Source: Sulfurovum sp. (lineage in GTDB: Bacteria; Campylobacterota; Campylobacteria; Campylobacterales; Sulfurovaceae). From it: 5,266 nucleotides of DNA. A program made the position numbers and the translations under genes. The stretch's first letter is position 1, and each line of letters begins with the position of its first letter. Positions 1 to 5,266 of this stretch are shown here, one piece after another. The DNA is taken from positions 1-5,266 of the forward strand of contig DAOUPF010000121.1 of NCBI GenBank assembly GCA_030626265.1. The letters are read 5' to 3'. Under the pieces are notes generated by a model that worked only from the letters and a program-made list of their open reading frames with translations, was not told the DNA's origin and searched no databases.

Positions 1-1332
1 ACCTCTTTGACTTCGCCCTACTTTATCTATCTCATCTAGTACAATTACAGGATCCATTTTCTTGGCCTCTATCAGCCCCTGTACTACTCTTCCTGGCATT
101 GCACCTACATATGTACGGCGATGCCCTCTGAGTTCGTTCACATCTTCCATACCACCAAGTGCTAATCGAACTAGTGGTCTATTTAATGCCGTTGCTATAG
201 AAGTGGCTAGTGAAGTTTTTCCTACACCTGGAGGTCCTGCAAAACATAAGATTACTCCCTTTTCATCATTACCTTTTTTACCACGTAACTGAGAAAGCTC
301 TTTTACTGAAAAATACTCTATGATTCTGTCTTTTGGCTTCTCTAGAGAGTAGTGGTCTTTATCCAGCTCTTGAGCTACTTTCTTTACATTTAATGTACCT
401 TTGGAGAAATCACCAAATGGTAACTCAAATACCCACTCTAGATAACTTTGTATTGTATTTGCATCACCACTCTCAGGATGCATTCTAGACAGTCTATCTA
501 ACTGTTTTAGCGTCTCTTTGTATGCATCTTCACCCATATGTGGTTTGATAGCTTCTAGTTTTTTACGAAAAGCTGCTATCTCTTCCTCTCTCTGGGTATC
601 ACCACCTAGCTCATGCTGTATCTCTTTGAGTTGCTCTTTGAGAAAATACTCTTTGTTTGTCTGCTCTATCTTGGTATGAACTTTTTTCTGTATCTCTTTT
701 TGTACTCGAAGTGACTCTATCTCAGATATCACCACATCTATCAAACCTAAGAGCCTATTTTCTATACTTGGCTCTGAGTATAGTTTATATGCATCCTCTT
801 TTTGAAGTGTTAGCATAGATGATACTAAATCAGCGATACGATGAGGCTCACTATTCTCTTCTATAGTCTTTACCAAGTCTGCTGGAATTGCACTATTCAT
901 CTGTGATAGCTGTTTGATTTTACCTCTTAACATCTCGAGCAGTGCTTCTATTTTGGATTTATCATAGTCCTCATTTTCTGATATGGCTATTATGGCTTTG
1001 AGTGGCTGTTTACTTATAGGCTCCATAATCTCTGCACGAGCAAGACCTTGGAAAAGTATTTTTATCCGTCCATCGCTCATCTGGACTCTACGCATGATAT
1101 TACCAACTACACCTAGAGTATATAGAGATTCAAAGTCTCTCTCACCCTCTTTGCCTGACTGTGTAGATGCTACAAATAGCAGAGAGTTATTCTCCATAGC
1201 CTCTGTTACAGCATCAATATCCTGCTGAGAAGATAAGAATATCGGACTTATCATAAATGGATAGAAAAAAAACTGATCCTCCGCAATAACAGGAAGAGTA
1301 GTTGGGAAATTATCATAATCACTTAGTTGCAT
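1..1332 (-). CDS. lon: ATP-dependent protease Lon, N-terminal part (runs off the left edge)
   Basis: Lon is a cytoplasmic AAA+ serine protease that unfolds and degrades misfolded and some regulatory proteins. The visible 444 codons stay open to the window edge. They cover the substrate-binding N-domain (about residues 10-210), the helical linker with the typical KEYFLKEQLKEIQ stretch (about 227-240), and the start of the AAA+ module. Walker A is GPPGVGKT at residues 366-373 (Lys372), followed by the Lon-typical GHRRTYVGAMPGR pore segment; Walker B is PVIVLDEIDK, with Asp433-Glu434. The sensor residues and the Ser-Lys protease domain lie outside the window. Lon is usually about 780-810 residues, so just over half is seen. 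The start ATG at 1332 is preceded five bases away by AAGGA (1338-1342). It is transcribed divergently from glsA. The beginning, PVIAEDQFFFYPF, differs from the PLPLFPG-like start of enterobacterial Lon and resembles Campylobacterota versions as I remember them. It includes a run of eight T (codons 21-23). Confidence 0.96.
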   Translation of the reverse strand, partial: MQLSDYDNFPTTLPVIAEDQFFFYPFMISPIFLSSQQDIDAVTEAMENNSLLFVASTQSGKEGERDFESLYTLGVVGNIMRRVQMSDGRIKILFQGLARAEIMEPISKQPLKAIIAISENEDYDKSKIEALLEMLRGKIKQLSQMNSAIPADLVKTIEENSEPHRIADLVSSMLTLQKEDAYKLYSEPSIENRLLGLIDVVISEIESLRVQKEIQKKVHTKIEQTNKEYFLKEQLKEIQHELGGDTQREEEIAAFRKKLEAIKPHMGEDAYKETLKQLDRLSRMHPESGDANTIQSYLEWVFELPFGDFSKGTLNVKKVAQELDKDHYSLEKPKDRIIEYFSVKELSQLRGKKGNDEKGVILCFAGPPGVGKTSLATSIATALNRPLVRLALGGMEDVNELRGHRRTYVGAMPGRVVQGLIEAKKMDPVIVLDEIDKVGRSQRG

Positions 1333-1367
1333 GATGTTCCTTATAGTAAAATAATATGTTAGTTTGA

Positions 1368-1373
1368 ATTATA
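1368..1373 (-). promoter_or_regulatory. Probable -10 box of the lon promoter
   Basis: The minus strand reads a perfect TATAAT here, within AGTATAAT, 35 bp upstream of the lon start codon. No convincing -35 box is found 16-18 bp further upstream, which is common for sigma-70 promoters in Campylobacterota. The kinase promoter on the same strand has the same TTTAG/TATAG plus TATAAT look. I see no CIRCE-type or HspR-type heat-shock operator nearby. Confidence 0.6.
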
Positions 1374-1398
1374 CTATAGGATTATGAATATAAGGTAG

Positions 1399-1416
1399 AA
1401 AGTTAATATTAACTTT
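1399..1416. repeat. 18-bp perfect palindrome between lon and glsA
   Basis: The half-site AAAGTTAAT is followed immediately by its exact reverse complement ATTAACTTT. It lies between the two divergent promoters: roughly 25 bp upstream of the lon -10 box and 45-60 bp upstream of the glsA -10 candidates. It would therefore fall near -40 to -55 of lon. It is entirely AT-rich apart from one G/C pair and has no adjoining T-run, so an operator is more likely than a terminator. The cognate regulator is unknown, and in DNA this AT-rich chance cannot be excluded. Confidence 0.45.
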
Positions 1417-1460
1417 TCAAGCTTTCAAAAATTTAAATATAAATATAATTTTGCTAATAT

Positions 1461-1469
1461 TGCTATAAA
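1461..1469 (+). promoter_or_regulatory. Candidate extended -10 promoter of glsA
   Basis: TGCTATAAA matches an extended -10 element (TGn plus TATAAA) and lies 21 bp upstream of the glsA ATG. A second candidate, TATAAT at 1444-1449, lies further upstream and would give a longer leader containing the full ribosome binding site (AAGGAA, 1475-1480). With the nearer box the transcript would begin close to that site, so the upstream TATAAT may be the true one. No -35 box is recognisable. Confidence 0.4.
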
Positions 1470-1490
1470 GTAAAAAGGAAAAACAGATAT

Positions 1491-2408
1491 ATGGATTATC
1501 AAGAAATATTAACTCAAATCAAATTAGAGATTCTACCTTTATTTAAAGAGGGAAAAGTTGCTGATTATATCCCTGCTCTAAAAGAGATAGACCCAAAGCA
1601 ATTTGCAATGAGTCTACAGCTATTTGATGGTACTAGTTATAACATTGGTGATGTTGATACAAAGTTTTCAATTCAAAGTATCTCAAAAGTTTTTACTTTT
1701 ACTATGGCACTTGATTTATATGGAGAAAATTTATACAAAAACATAGGACATGAGCCCTCAGGAAATGCTTTTAACTCTTTGGTGCAATTAGAATATGAGA
1801 ATGGTATACCTAGAAATCCTTTTATAAATGCAGGTGCGATAGTAACTACTGATTTATTAGTCAATAAATATAAAGATAAAACCTTTAAAAAAGTTTTAAA
1901 ATTTATACGAAAAGTAAGTGATGACCAGTCTATATATTATGACAAAGAGATAGCAAAATCAGAACTACAATATGGGTATAGAAATCTAGCTCTAGTAAAT
2001 ATGATGAAAAGTTTTGATAATATCCAAAATGATGCAACAAAAGTTGTTTATGAATATTTCAAACACTGCTCAATAAGCATGAATACTCGGCAGTTATCTC
2101 GATCTATACTTTTTCTAGCAAATCATGGTATAGACCCTATTACAAATAAGCAATTCATTACTCCATCTCAAGCAAAAAGAATAAACTCTTTGATGTTGAC
2201 ATGTGGACATTATGATGCATCAGGTGATTTTGCTTTTCATGTAGGGCTTCCTGGCAAAAGCGGTGTAGGTGGAGGAATAGTTGCAGTAGTACCGGGGGTT
2301 ATGTCTTTATGTGTATGGTCACCTCAACTAAATAAAAAAGGAAACTCTCTTATAGGCACTAAGGCATTAGAACTTTTTACTACAAAAACAGGTTTATCTA
2401 TATTCTAA
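1491..2408 (+). CDS. glsA: Glutaminase (beta-lactamase-like serine family)
   Basis: This cytoplasmic enzyme hydrolyses L-glutamine to L-glutamate and ammonia. The 305-residue length is normal for the bacterial GlsA family. Family landmarks are present in order: the catalytic Ser63-x-x-Lys66 in SIQSISKVF, EPSGNAFNS (88-96), FINAGAI with Asn113, the SELQYGYRNLALVNMMKSF block (about 157-175; Glu158, Asn165), Tyr189 before KHCSISM, and the C-terminal Tyr241 block with GLPGKSGVGGG (252-262) and IVAVVPG. All residues expected to bind glutamine and perform catalysis appear intact, so the enzyme should be active. The ATG at 1491 is chosen because AAGGAA lies ten bases upstream and the family normally starts about here. 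It is divergent from lon, and no intrinsic terminator is visible after the stop. The following gene has its own spacer of 165 bp, so an operon with it is unlikely. A role in nitrogen supply or acid resistance is known for relatives but not shown here. Confidence 0.96.
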   Translation: MDYQEILTQIKLEILPLFKEGKVADYIPALKEIDPKQFAMSLQLFDGTSYNIGDVDTKFSIQSISKVFTFTMALDLYGENLYKNIGHEPSGNAFNSLVQLEYENGIPRNPFINAGAIVTTDLLVNKYKDKTFKKVLKFIRKVSDDQSIYYDKEIAKSELQYGYRNLALVNMMKSFDNIQNDATKVVYEYFKHCSISMNTRQLSRSILFLANHGIDPITNKQFITPSQAKRINSLMLTCGHYDASGDFAFHVGLPGKSGVGGGIVAVVPGVMSLCVWSPQLNKKGNSLIGTKALELFTTKTGLSIF

Positions 2409-2448
2409 CTTTAATATCAGCTAATCAAAACTCTATAAATACTCCTCT

Positions 2449-2498
2449 GTAACAATAGTTTACAATTTATATTATACTTTAGGTTAATTTTAGATAAT
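2449..2498 (+). promoter_or_regulatory. Candidate promoter region of the small roadblock-like gene
   Basis: Two -10-like boxes are seen upstream of the small gene: TATACT at 2473-2478, with GTAACA 18 bp before it as a weak -35, and GATAAT at 2493-2498. Either leaves a leader of about 70-95 bases containing the strong ribosome binding site. The choice between them is uncertain in such AT-rich DNA. Confidence 0.35.
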
Positions 2499-2517
2499 AT
2501 TTATTCCAAATTAGATA
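2490..2517 (+). repeat. Direct repeat TTAGATA spaced 21 bp
   Basis: TTAGATA occurs at 2490-2496 and again at 2511-2517, exactly 21 bp apart, that is two turns of the helix. Such phasing fits two protein molecules binding the same face of the DNA. It overlaps the downstream -10 candidate of the small gene. A seven-base repeat in AT-rich DNA can also arise by chance. Confidence 0.3.
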
Positions 2518-2556
2518 GACTGTTGACATCTTGTGTATATTACAAGAATATTAATA

Positions 2557-2563
2557 AAAGGAG
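2557..2563 (+). promoter_or_regulatory. Strong ribosome binding site that fixes the start of the small gene
   Basis: AAAGGAG lies ten bases before the ATG at 2574. An in-frame TTG at 2523 would add 17 residues rich in Asn, Lys and Arg but has no Shine-Dalgarno sequence, so the ATG is the better start. Confidence 0.75.
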
Positions 2564-2573
2564 AAATAATACT

Positions 2574-2938
2574 ATGGATGAAAGTGTAATGGAAGGCTTA
2601 AAATCAGTCAAGGGATATCTTGGAGGAGCAATTAATAACTATACTGGAGAATGTTTAGTATGTGACGCAGAAAAATTATCTGGAGATCTAGAGCAAACAT
2701 CTGCAACATTTAATGATATCTTTAGAGATTCACATAAAATCTCTAAAGGCCTTAAACTAGGTGAAACAGAAATCATGGAGATACATACAAGTAAAGCTGT
2801 AATCCTTATGGGATGTTCAGGAGAAGATTCTAGAGTGCACCTACATATATTTGCTATTTTAATAAAGATGGAAATGTAGCTCTTGGCAAAATGGCTCTTA
2901 AAAAGATTCTTCCTAATGCTGTTGAGATGCTCTCTTAA
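2574..2938 (+). pseudogene. Small roadblock/LC7-like protein gene with a -1 frameshift near its 3' end
   Basis: As read, translation from the ATG gives 101 residues and stops at TAG 2877-2879. Up to Ile95 the protein looks like a normal small alpha/beta domain, with VKGYLGGAINNYTGE, an ATFNDIFRDSHKIS helix, AVILMGCSGEDS and the strand VHLHIFAI. It then ends in LIKMEM. The other plus-strand frame continues from 2861 with NKDGNVALGKMALKKILPNAVEML and stops at TAA 2936-2938. One extra T in the run at 2857-2860 would join them into a 121-residue protein ending in the expected strand-turn-helix. The pattern fits small roadblock/LC7 (MglB-like) proteins of Campylobacterota, a family whose members often regulate small GTPases or sit beside signalling genes; I assign it from memory of the pattern. 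Either the gene is broken by a one-base deletion, the base is a sequencing error, or slippage restores the frame. The strong ribosome binding site and intact reading before and after favour a recent event or an error. It is convergent with the sensor kinase. Confidence 0.6.
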
Positions 2939-2946
2939 GAGCATCT
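2925..2946. terminator. Hairpin at the end of the small gene, possible shared terminator
   Basis: AGATGCTCT (2925-2933) pairs perfectly with AGAGCATCT (2938-2946) around the four-base loop CTTA, giving a 9-bp stem. The stem contains the last codons and the frame-restored stop TAA (2936-2938) of the small gene. It lies 33 bp past the kinase stop on the other strand, so it could serve both convergent transcripts. Neither side has a T-run, so it is not a textbook intrinsic terminator; it may only stabilise 3' ends. Confidence 0.4.
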
Positions 2947-2964
2947 GGACAAAGGGTGGAGGGG
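2947..2964 (+). other. G-rich block between convergent genes
   Basis: Four G-runs (2947-2948, 2954-2956, 2958-2959, 2961-2964) are packed into 18 bases of an otherwise very AT-rich region, directly after the hairpin. The spacing would allow a two-layer G-quadruplex. On the minus strand this is a C-rich segment in the 3' end of the kinase transcript. Its function is unknown. It also contains a Shine-Dalgarno-like GGAGG, but no credible gene follows it. Confidence 0.4.
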
Positions 2965-2978
2965 AGATCCGATACTAA

Positions 2979-5069
2979 CTATAAATATTTTATAACTATA
3001 TCTATAATATCTTTAATATGTATAGGCTTTGTTAGTACCTCGTTTGCCCCACCAGACAACATCTTTTCTTTTGTTTTCTTATCTGCATTACCTGTTAACC
3101 CTAGTATAGGTATAGCCTTTGTTTTATTTTTATTTTCTATCTTACGAATAAGGGAAATAGCTTCTGTACCTTGCATATTTGGCATATTTTGATCCATAAA
3201 TATCATATCAAACTTTTCACTCTTAAATCTTTCTATGCTCTCTTTCCCACTCTGAGTAAGTACTGCTTTTATATCCATAGTTTTCAATACTTCACTCATA
3301 AACCTTAAATTAACTATATTATCATCTACTATGAGAATCTGCTTATCTTTTGTCTTTTTTATATCGACAGTAAGCATTTTATCTTTATTTTTCTTATCTT
3401 CTGTATTTATTAATTCTATAATAATATTATATAAGTCATGTGGCAATATAGGTCCGTTAATTCTCCTAACATCTCCAACAAATAAATGATACCCTTCATT
3501 TAAGTAGCCAGTACCTACAATGATAACTGGCTTACCTTTTTTAAGTATCTTTTGTACCTCTTCTTGATCTGATATTGTATAATCTATGGATACTACTAAA
3601 ATATCAAATTTTTTCTTTACCGCACTCTCTAATGCTTTATTATTATTTACCTCTACTATATCTAGCCCAAACTCTTCTAAATAACATTTTGTCGAATGCA
3701 TAACGCTACTATGCTCTATAGGGCAATACACCATAACTGAAAGATCTTTTAATTTTTGTATACTTATAGATGGTGGTGTGCCTTTTTTAGTAGCACAAGG
3801 AATTGTAAAAAAGAATCTACTTCCTTCTCCTTCTTTACTCTCTAACTCTAACTTTCCACCTAAAAGCACAGAAAGTTGTTGTGCAATACTTAAACCTAAT
3901 CCTGTTCCCCCGTATTCTCTAGAGGTAGAATTTTTCTCTTGCGCGTAAGGGCTAAATATATTTTTTTGCATCTCTTTTGCAATACCTATGCCATTATCTT
4001 TTATACTTATAGTTAACCCATCTCGCTCTTTGTCATAAAGAATCTCTAAAACTATTTTACCTTTTTCAGATGTAAATTTGATGGCGTTACTTAAGAGATT
4101 ATTCATGATCTGTTTTATTCTATGATAATCTGACTGAATAGTTTTAGGGATCTTTGGATCATAAAAAGCCACTAAAGTAATATCTTTTCTTTTGGCATTA
4201 TTATAAAATAGATTTGCTACATCACTAAGCTCATCTAGTACAGAAAATGATATCTTTTCTACACTCATATTTCCACTAGATATCTTGGAGATATCCAAAG
4301 CATCATTAATCAAAGAAACCATGTTTTCACAACTTTTTAATGCTATATCAATATACTCTTTTTTATCCATCTCTTCTTCTCTTAAATTCAAAAGCTCTAA
4401 AAACCCCATAACTCCATTCATAGGTGTTCTAATATCATGTATAATGGAAGAGAAATACTCTTGCTCCTTATGTCTCTGGGCATTAAGCTTATCATAAGAC
4501 TCTATACCATCCAAAAAGTTAGTATCATCTACACAGTCATCATCAACTAAACTATTTTCATGGAGGAACCTTTTGATAAAAATAGAAAACCTTGTCATAT
4601 ATTCAAGGTCTTTTTGCGTATATTGATTCCAACTGTCACTTAAAATGGCCATCCACATAATGGCCAATATATTTCTTTCATTACTATCATCTAGTATAGG
4701 TATAAGTAATAAATTCTTAAGGTTAAGATTTAAAAAATTATCTATCTTTTTATTATATATAAGACTTCTAGTTATATCATTTACAAAAAGTGCTTGCTTT
4801 GACTTATAGCACTCAGATAAAATACTATCTTGCTTAATATTAAACGGTACAGTTTTGTCATGTGTAGGTATTTCAAACTCTTTAGTGTCAGAGTTAAATA
4901 ACAAAATAAAAACCTCTTCAGCTGGAGTGATACTTTTTGCCTTTATCTCACACGATAAAACAGCTTTAGTAATATCAGTAACTTCATTAAAATCTCTTTC
5001 ACAAACAATAACAATATCTTTAAATTCTTCTTCTGTCAACTCTTTCTTAATACCAAAACCTTTAATCAT
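2979..5069 (-). CDS. Hybrid sensor histidine kinase with GAF-like input, pseudo-receiver and C-terminal receiver
   Basis: A 696-residue soluble signalling kinase: no signal peptide or membrane segment is seen, so it should sense a cytoplasmic cue. Residues about 15-170 look like a GAF-type sensor domain (assigned by overall pattern). A linker leads to the HisKA dimerisation domain, with SSIIHDIRTPMNGVMGF and phosphoacceptor His211. The HATPase domain follows: N-box around QIMNNLLSNAIKF (320-332), G1 DNGIGI (358-363), F-box IFSPYAQ (371-377) and G2 GGTGLGL (387-393). Residues about 441-555 have the spacing of a receiver but lack the acidic pocket and a clear phosphoacceptor Asp, so this is probably a pseudo-receiver. 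The final receiver (about 576-696) is complete: Asp582-Asp583, Asp626 in FMDQNMP, Thr659 and Lys681. There is no output or HPt domain, so phosphate probably passes to a separate HPt protein or regulator not in this window. The ATG at 5069 is preceded nine bases upstream by AGGGG (5079-5083). It is monocistronic as far as can be seen and convergent with the small roadblock-like gene. Confidence 0.93.
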   Translation of the reverse strand: MIKGFGIKKELTEEEFKDIVIVCERDFNEVTDITKAVLSCEIKAKSITPAEEVFILLFNSDTKEFEIPTHDKTVPFNIKQDSILSECYKSKQALFVNDITRSLIYNKKIDNFLNLNLKNLLLIPILDDSNERNILAIMWMAILSDSWNQYTQKDLEYMTRFSIFIKRFLHENSLVDDDCVDDTNFLDGIESYDKLNAQRHKEQEYFSSIIHDIRTPMNGVMGFLELLNLREEEMDKKEYIDIALKSCENMVSLINDALDISKISSGNMSVEKISFSVLDELSDVANLFYNNAKRKDITLVAFYDPKIPKTIQSDYHRIKQIMNNLLSNAIKFTSEKGKIVLEILYDKERDGLTISIKDNGIGIAKEMQKNIFSPYAQEKNSTSREYGGTGLGLSIAQQLSVLLGGKLELESKEGEGSRFFFTIPCATKKGTPPSISIQKLKDLSVMVYCPIEHSSVMHSTKCYLEEFGLDIVEVNNNKALESAVKKKFDILVVSIDYTISDQEEVQKILKKGKPVIIVGTGYLNEGYHLFVGDVRRINGPILPHDLYNIIIELINTEDKKNKDKMLTVDIKKTKDKQILIVDDNIVNLRFMSEVLKTMDIKAVLTQSGKESIERFKSEKFDMIFMDQNMPNMQGTEAISLIRKIENKNKTKAIPILGLTGNADKKTKEKMLSGGANEVLTKPIHIKDIIDIVIKYL

Positions 5070-5109
5070 TTAGCTATACCCCTAATTAAGTTAAAATCAT
5101 TTTATATAT

Positions 5110-5139
5110 ATTATACTAAAGTTACCCATTAAAAGTCAG
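5110..5139 (-). promoter_or_regulatory. Promoter of the hybrid kinase gene
   Basis: On the minus strand a perfect TATAAT (5110-5115) lies 40 bp before the start codon. CTGACT (5134-5139), four of six matches to TTGACA, lies 18 bp further upstream. The leader would be about 30 bases and contain the AGGGG ribosome binding site. The 32-bp palindrome begins only 8 bp upstream of the -35 candidate, so a factor bound there could contact RNA polymerase. Confidence 0.6.
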
Positions 5140-5147
5140 TAGTATCA

Positions 5148-5179
5148 TAACAATTTATGATAATTATCATAAATTGTTA
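5148..5179. repeat. 32-bp perfect palindrome upstream of the kinase promoter, candidate operator
   Basis: The half-site TAACAATTTATGATAA is followed without spacer by its exact reverse complement, giving 16 matched pairs. The core TGATAATTATCA resembles part of a Fur box (TGATAAT-n-ATTATCA) but lacks the one-base centre and overlaps the two half-sites. The stem has only three G/C pairs and no T-run on either side, which argues against an intrinsic terminator. Its place just upstream of the kinase -35 suggests an activator or repressor site. It could equally serve a gene beyond the right edge. Confidence 0.6.
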
Positions 5180-5266
5180 CATCTATAGACAAAATAGTTA
5201 AATTGCTAAACTAACTTTACTCCTATTATCAAAGATAAATTAAATCAAAAACTCTGTAAAGTACTC
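5180..5266. other. Right-edge AT-rich segment without a recognisable gene
   Basis: All three minus-strand frames entering from the edge stop within about 40 bases, and no plus-strand start with a ribosome binding site is seen. The last few codons of a minus-strand gene lying further right could be present (for example a frame ending at the TGA near 5231), but too little is visible to identify one. TAACTTT at 5212-5218 mirrors AAAGTTA at 5118-5124 across the palindrome, which may be chance. Confidence 0.4.

Noticed and set aside
62..1228. Plus-strand open frames opposite lon
   Set aside because: The minus strand here encodes unmistakable Lon sequence without interruption; the opposite frames match nothing recognisable and have no ribosome binding sites.
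2523..2528. Perfect TTGACA that looks like a -35 box
   Set aside because: The best -10 at 17-18 bp (GAATAT or AATATT) is poor and would start the transcript inside the ribosome binding site of the small gene, so translation would lose its Shine-Dalgarno sequence.
2523..2573. TTG-initiated N-terminal extension of the small gene
   Set aside because: There is no ribosome binding site before the TTG, the extra 17 residues look like translated spacer, and a strong AAAGGAG sits at the right distance from the ATG at 2574.
2856..2862. Programmed -1 ribosomal frameshift signal in the small gene
   Set aside because: The sequence around ATT TTA does not form an X XXY YYZ slippery heptamer, and no pseudoknot or strong stem is evident at the usual distance downstream; a missing base is simpler.
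2956..3192. Plus-strand open frame of 78 codons preceded by GGAGG-like sequence
   Set aside because: It lies antisense to the conserved C-terminal receiver of the kinase, starts at a GTG inside the G-rich block, and its hydrophobic translation is what AT-rich antisense DNA gives.
5148..5179. Reading the 32-bp palindrome as an intrinsic terminator or as a canonical Fur box
   Set aside because: The stem has three G/C pairs and no T-run on either side, so it is a poor terminator; the centre lacks the 7-1-7 spacing of a standard Fur box, so a Fur label would be overcalling.

Overview
The window looks like a stretch of chromosome from a Campylobacterota bacterium, most likely a Sulfurimonas-like relative. 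This is an inference from the low G+C content, heavy use of ATA (Ile) and AGA (Arg) codons, AT-rich promoters with a clear -10 but poor -35, and the style of the Lon N-terminus and of the small roadblock-like protein. No rRNA, tRNA, CRISPR array, insertion sequence or phage gene is visible.

Layout, left to right. Positions 1-1332 (minus) hold the N-terminal 444 codons of the ATP-dependent protease Lon; the rest lies beyond the left edge. A 158-bp divergent intergenic region follows, with opposing promoters and an 18-bp perfect palindrome between them. Positions 1491-2408 (plus) encode a complete glutaminase (glsA). After 165 bp of AT-rich spacer comes a small roadblock/LC7-like gene (2574-2938, plus), whose reading frame is broken near its 3' end by what looks like one missing T. 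It is convergent with a 696-residue hybrid sensor histidine kinase (2979-5069, minus); the 40-bp gap and the end of the small gene hold a hairpin and a G-rich block. The last 197 bp hold the kinase promoter and, directly upstream of it, a 32-bp perfect palindrome.

The genes do not form one pathway. Lon is cytoplasmic protein quality control, glutaminase releases ammonia and glutamate from glutamine, and the hybrid kinase is a soluble sensor with a GAF-like input region, a kinase core, a degenerate receiver and an intact receiver. The small roadblock-like protein faces the kinase tail to tail, but nothing in the sequence proves that they act together. The points most worth checking are the frameshift in the small gene, the 32-bp palindrome at the kinase promoter, and the degenerate receiver inside the kinase. 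I found no convincing new multi-gene system.
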